Below, in pieces: positions 61,769 to 64,000 of a DNA stretch of 64,000 nt (its first letter is position 1; every line of letters begins with the position of its first letter). The notes below the pieces were generated by a model. That model was not told the DNA's origin, made no database searches, and was given only the letters and a program-made list of their open reading frames with translations. This DNA is from Cohnella sp. SGD-V74 (lineage in GTDB: Bacteria; Bacillota; Bacilli; Paenibacillales; Paenibacillaceae). The stretch spans positions 310,001-374,000 of the forward strand of contig NZ_PVYW01000005.1 in assembly GCF_003001675.1 (NCBI RefSeq), in the 5' to 3' direction. A program made the position numbers and the translations under genes.

Positions 61769-63970
61769 ATGGATACGCTGCGTTTGCAAGTGACGGGAAT
61801 GACGTGCGCCGCATGCTCGGCCCGCATCGAGAAAGGGCTTGGCCGGATGGGCGGCGTTCGCAGCGCGACCGTCAACATGGCGACGGCGCAAGCGTTCGTA
61901 CAGTACGATCCAACGGTAACCGGAGAAGCGGATATCCGGCGGAAAATCGAGCAGCTCGGCTACGGCGCCGCGGAGCAAGTCGATTCCCCTCAGAAGGCGC
62001 ACGAAGCGGAAGTGCGTCTCCTCCGGGGCAAGGTGCTGGTCGCCGCTGCCGTGTCGCTCCCTCTTTTCTGGGCGATGCTTGCCCATCTTCCGTTCCTGTC
62101 GTCTTTCGTATGGATACCCGAACTGCTCTTCCAGCCTTATTTGCAATGGGGACTCGCGACGGTGCTGCAATTTTACGTCGGCTACTCCTTCTACAGAGGC
62201 GCTTACCAAGCGTTAAAGCAGAGAAGCGCCAATATGGACACGCTTGTCGTGCTGAGCACTTCCGTCGCTTACTTTTACAGCCATTACAAGCTGATGCGTT
62301 ACCCGGGGACGGTCTCTCACGACCAGCTCTATTTCGATGCGATCGCGATGATCCTGACCGTCGTTCTGCTCGGCAAGCTGCTGGAGGCCAAAGCCAAGGG
62401 GCGGGCGCTGAAGGACCTGAACGAGCTGTACGGCTTGCAGATCCGTTTCGTGCGCGTCGTGCGGGAGCAGGGTGAGGAATGGATTCCGGCAAGCGAGCTG
62501 CGCCGGGGAGAGCAGGTCGTCGTGGCGGCCGGGGAATGGATTTCGGCCGACGGGCGCATCGTTTCGGGCGCGGCCGAGATCGACGAGTCGCTGCTGACGG
62601 GAGAGAGCGTCCCCGCTCTGAGGCAGGCGGGCGACTACGCCTACAGCGGCACGCGCTGCCTGAACGGCTCCTTGCGGATTCGGGCAGAGTGCGACGCCGG
62701 GGAGACGCGGCTGTCGCGCATGATCGCGATGGTGGAGGAGGCGCAGAGTCTTAAACCGACGATCGCGCGCAAGGTGGACAGGGCGGCCGCTGTGTTCGTG
62801 CCGGTCATGGCGCTGTGCGCGGCGGCGACGTACGCAGCCTGGACCTGGGCGGGCGGCGCTTCGTCATCGGACGAGGCGATCCGGTACGCGCTGGCCGTGC
62901 TGCTCATCGCTTGCCCGTGCGCGCTTGGCCTGGCGGCGCCGGTATCGATCGTGATCGCCACGGCGCAAGCCGCCAAACGGGGCATTCTGTTCAAGCACGG
63001 GAGCGCGATGGAAACGTTGGCGAAGGCGGACCGGATTTTGTTCGACAAAACCGGCACGCTGACCGAAGGCAAACCGCGGCTGATCTCGGTGCGCTCCGTT
63101 CGTCATCCGAACGCCTATTTGCTGAAAATGGCCGCCGCCGTCGAGCGGAGTTCCGCGCATCCGCTCGCCCAGGCGATCGTCCGGGAGGCGGACCGGCTGC
63201 GCGTGCTCGTTCCAGGCGCGTCGGACGTGCGGGAAGTGCCGGGCGGAGGGGTAGAGGGGCGGGCGGAAGACCGGCTTGTCCGCATCGGCCACCCCGCGTG
63301 GACGCTGGAGGGCGAGCGCAAGCTCGAACGCCCGGCGGCGCCGAGGCACGGGGCGGCCAGACCGGGCGAGACGGTGCTGTACGCGACGATCGACGGCCGC
63401 TTCGAAGGCGCGTTCACGTTCGCCGACGCGCTCCGGGACGAGGCGCCGGAAGTCGTGCGCCGGCTGGGAGCGACGGCTTCGCTCGGCATGGTGACCGGCG
63501 ACCAGCCGGAGCCCGCGAACGCGATCGCCCGCCAAGCGGGCATCGGCGACGTCCGGGCCGCATGTTCGCCGGATCGCAAGGCGGCGATCGTCGAGGAGGC
63601 GCGCCGCGGCGGCAAAGTCGTCGCCTTCGTCGGCGACGGCAACAACGACGCAGCCGCGCTTGCCACGGCGGACGTCGGCGTCGCGATGGGCGGCGGGGCG
63701 GGAGCCGCGATGCAGACGGGCGACGTCGTGCTGACGCGCGACCGGCTGTCGGGCCTTGCGGACGCGATCTCCATCAGCAAGGCGGCGCTGCGGAACATCC
63801 GCCAAAACATCGGCTTCGCGATCGTCTACAATACGGCGGCCGCGCCGCTCGCCGCGCTCGGCTATCTCGACCCGCGGATCGCCTGCGCGGGGATGGCCGC
63901 CAGCTCGCTGCTCGTCGTCGCCAACGCGCTGCGGCTTCAGCGCTCGGCGAGCTTCGGCGGAGGCGCATGA
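61769..63970 (+). CDS. copA: copper-exporting P1B-type ATPase CopA
   Basis: A 733-residue copper(I) exporter. One heavy-metal domain (VTGMTCAACSARIEKGLGRM) precedes the core with the copper motif [37 protein letters not shown] and the helix-seven YN / helix-eight MAASS residues typical of Cu(I) pumps. The hinge reads VGDGNNDAAALA where GDGINDAPAL is nearly universal, an odd change. Start ATG 61769 has GGATGGG upstream; ATG 61757 is possible. It overlaps the next gene by ATGA. A weak CsoR-like sequence (TCCTCATAGGGTAG, about 61707) lies upstream. Confidence 0.93.
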   Translation: MDTLRLQVTGMTCAACSARIEKGLGRMGGVRSATVNMATAQAFVQYDPTVTGEADIRRKIEQLGYGAAEQVDSPQKAHEAEVRLLRGKVLVAAAVSLPLFWAMLAHLPFLSSFVWIPELLFQPYLQWGLATVLQFYVGYSFYRGAYQALKQRSANMDTLVVLSTSVAYFYSHYKLMRYPGTVSHDQLYFDAIAMILTVVLLGKLLEAKAKGRALKDLNELYGLQIRFVRVVREQGEEWIPASELRRGEQVVVAAGEWISADGRIVSGAAEIDESLLTGESVPALRQAGDYAYSGTRCLNGSLRIRAECDAGETRLSRMIAMVEEAQSLKPTIARKVDRAAAVFVPVMALCAAATYAAWTWAGGASSSDEAIRYALAVLLIACPCALGLAAPVSIVIATAQAAKRGILFKHGSAMETLAKADRILFDKTGTLTEGKPRLISVRSVRHPNAYLLKMAAAVERSSAHPLAQAIVREADRLRVLVPGASDVREVPGGGVEGRAEDRLVRIGHPAWTLEGERKLERPAAPRHGAARPGETVLYATIDGRFEGAFTFADALRDEAPEVVRRLGATASLGMVTGDQPEPANAIARQAGIGDVRAACSPDRKAAIVEEARRGGKVVAFVGDGNNDAAALATADVGVAMGGGAGAAMQTGDVVLTRDRLSGLADAISISKAALRNIRQNIGFAIVYNTAAAPLAALGYLDPRIACAGMAASSLLVVANALRLQRSASFGGGA

Positions 63971-64000
63971 TGTTCGCGCAGAGCCTGCTGCTCGCGGCCG
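63967..64000 (+). CDS. start of the next gene in the copA operon (truncated by the window)
   Basis: ATG 63967 in an ATGA overlap with copA opens MMFAQSLLLAA, a hydrophobic N-terminus. GGAGGCGC precedes it. In related genomes copA is often followed by a TauE/SafE- or UreH-like membrane protein, but 11 residues do not allow a call. Confidence 0.45.
   Translation, partial: MMFAQSLLLAA

Overview
The window comes from a high-GC, spore-forming Firmicute, most likely Paenibacillaceae (Paenibacillus/Cohnella type). The grounds are aggAGG-type ribosome sites with frequent TTG and GTG starts, a tricistronic-type gerA spore-germination operon, a YtrA-type GntR/ABC operon, a c-di-AMP (ydaO/yuaA) riboswitch, an Fnr-type anaerobic promoter and Gram-positive lipoprotein signals. 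The genus is an inference; no rRNA or tRNA gene is visible.

Layout. 1-2160: end of a sulfonate/nitrate-type ABC importer, its lipoprotein and an acireductone-dioxygenase-like cupin. 2200-3820: intergenic repeats around a MerR/TipAS regulator flanked by ~50 bp direct repeats. 3830-7510: YtrA-like repressor, ABC ATPase, ABC permease and two unknown proteins. 7512-9064 (minus): trhO plus a SufR-like iron-sulfur regulator. 9172-10132: sigma-A promoter, c-di-AMP riboswitch, terminator and a degenerate class III cyclase-like protein. 10208-13735: Tat-exported GMC flavoenzyme system with its own tatC and tatA. 13915-18011: MHYT-domain hybrid histidine kinase, a lone receiver and an HD-GYP c-di-GMP phosphodiesterase behind a long structured leader. 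18041-18259: MITE-like element. 18335-19826: ECF sigma factor and partner.

20493-30697 is the main accessory feature: an AT-rich, about 10.2 kb transposon inserted into the H-loop codons of an ABC exporter ATPase gene (CACGT at both junctions). It has imperfect terminal inverted repeats, oriented subterminal WTGTGCR repeats, three tandem tyrosine recombinases (the middle one with many helix-turn-helix modules and an apparently lost catalytic Arg), a coiled-coil TnpC-like protein, and a cadC-cadA cadmium/zinc efflux cargo. The ABC permease and the TetR regulator of the broken exporter lie beyond its right end.

32645-37540: a minus-strand ABC exporter with a NEW3-domain exported protein, then an ECF sigma/anti-sigma pair. 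37644-37898: five 52 bp tandem repeats. 38022-45004: anaerobic operon (Fnr box at -41.5, two hemerythrin-like proteins, adhE, pflB, pflA). 45026-48502: a zinc-free type MDR oxidoreductase, a DUF1801 protein, a fused tandem class II aldolase, and a universal stress protein with a second Fnr-like site. 48564-51434: a DKHKSC/H hexapeptide-repeat protein and a zinc-type P1B ATPase with a His-rich linker. 51453-56528: ger operon (gerA, a gerC interrupted by one in-frame stop, a small membrane protein, two gerB-type permeases). 56658-64000: spermidine-synthase-like protein, serine hydrolase, GNAT acetyltransferase, FabF-like synthase divergent from an XRE regulator, copA, and the first codons of the next gene.
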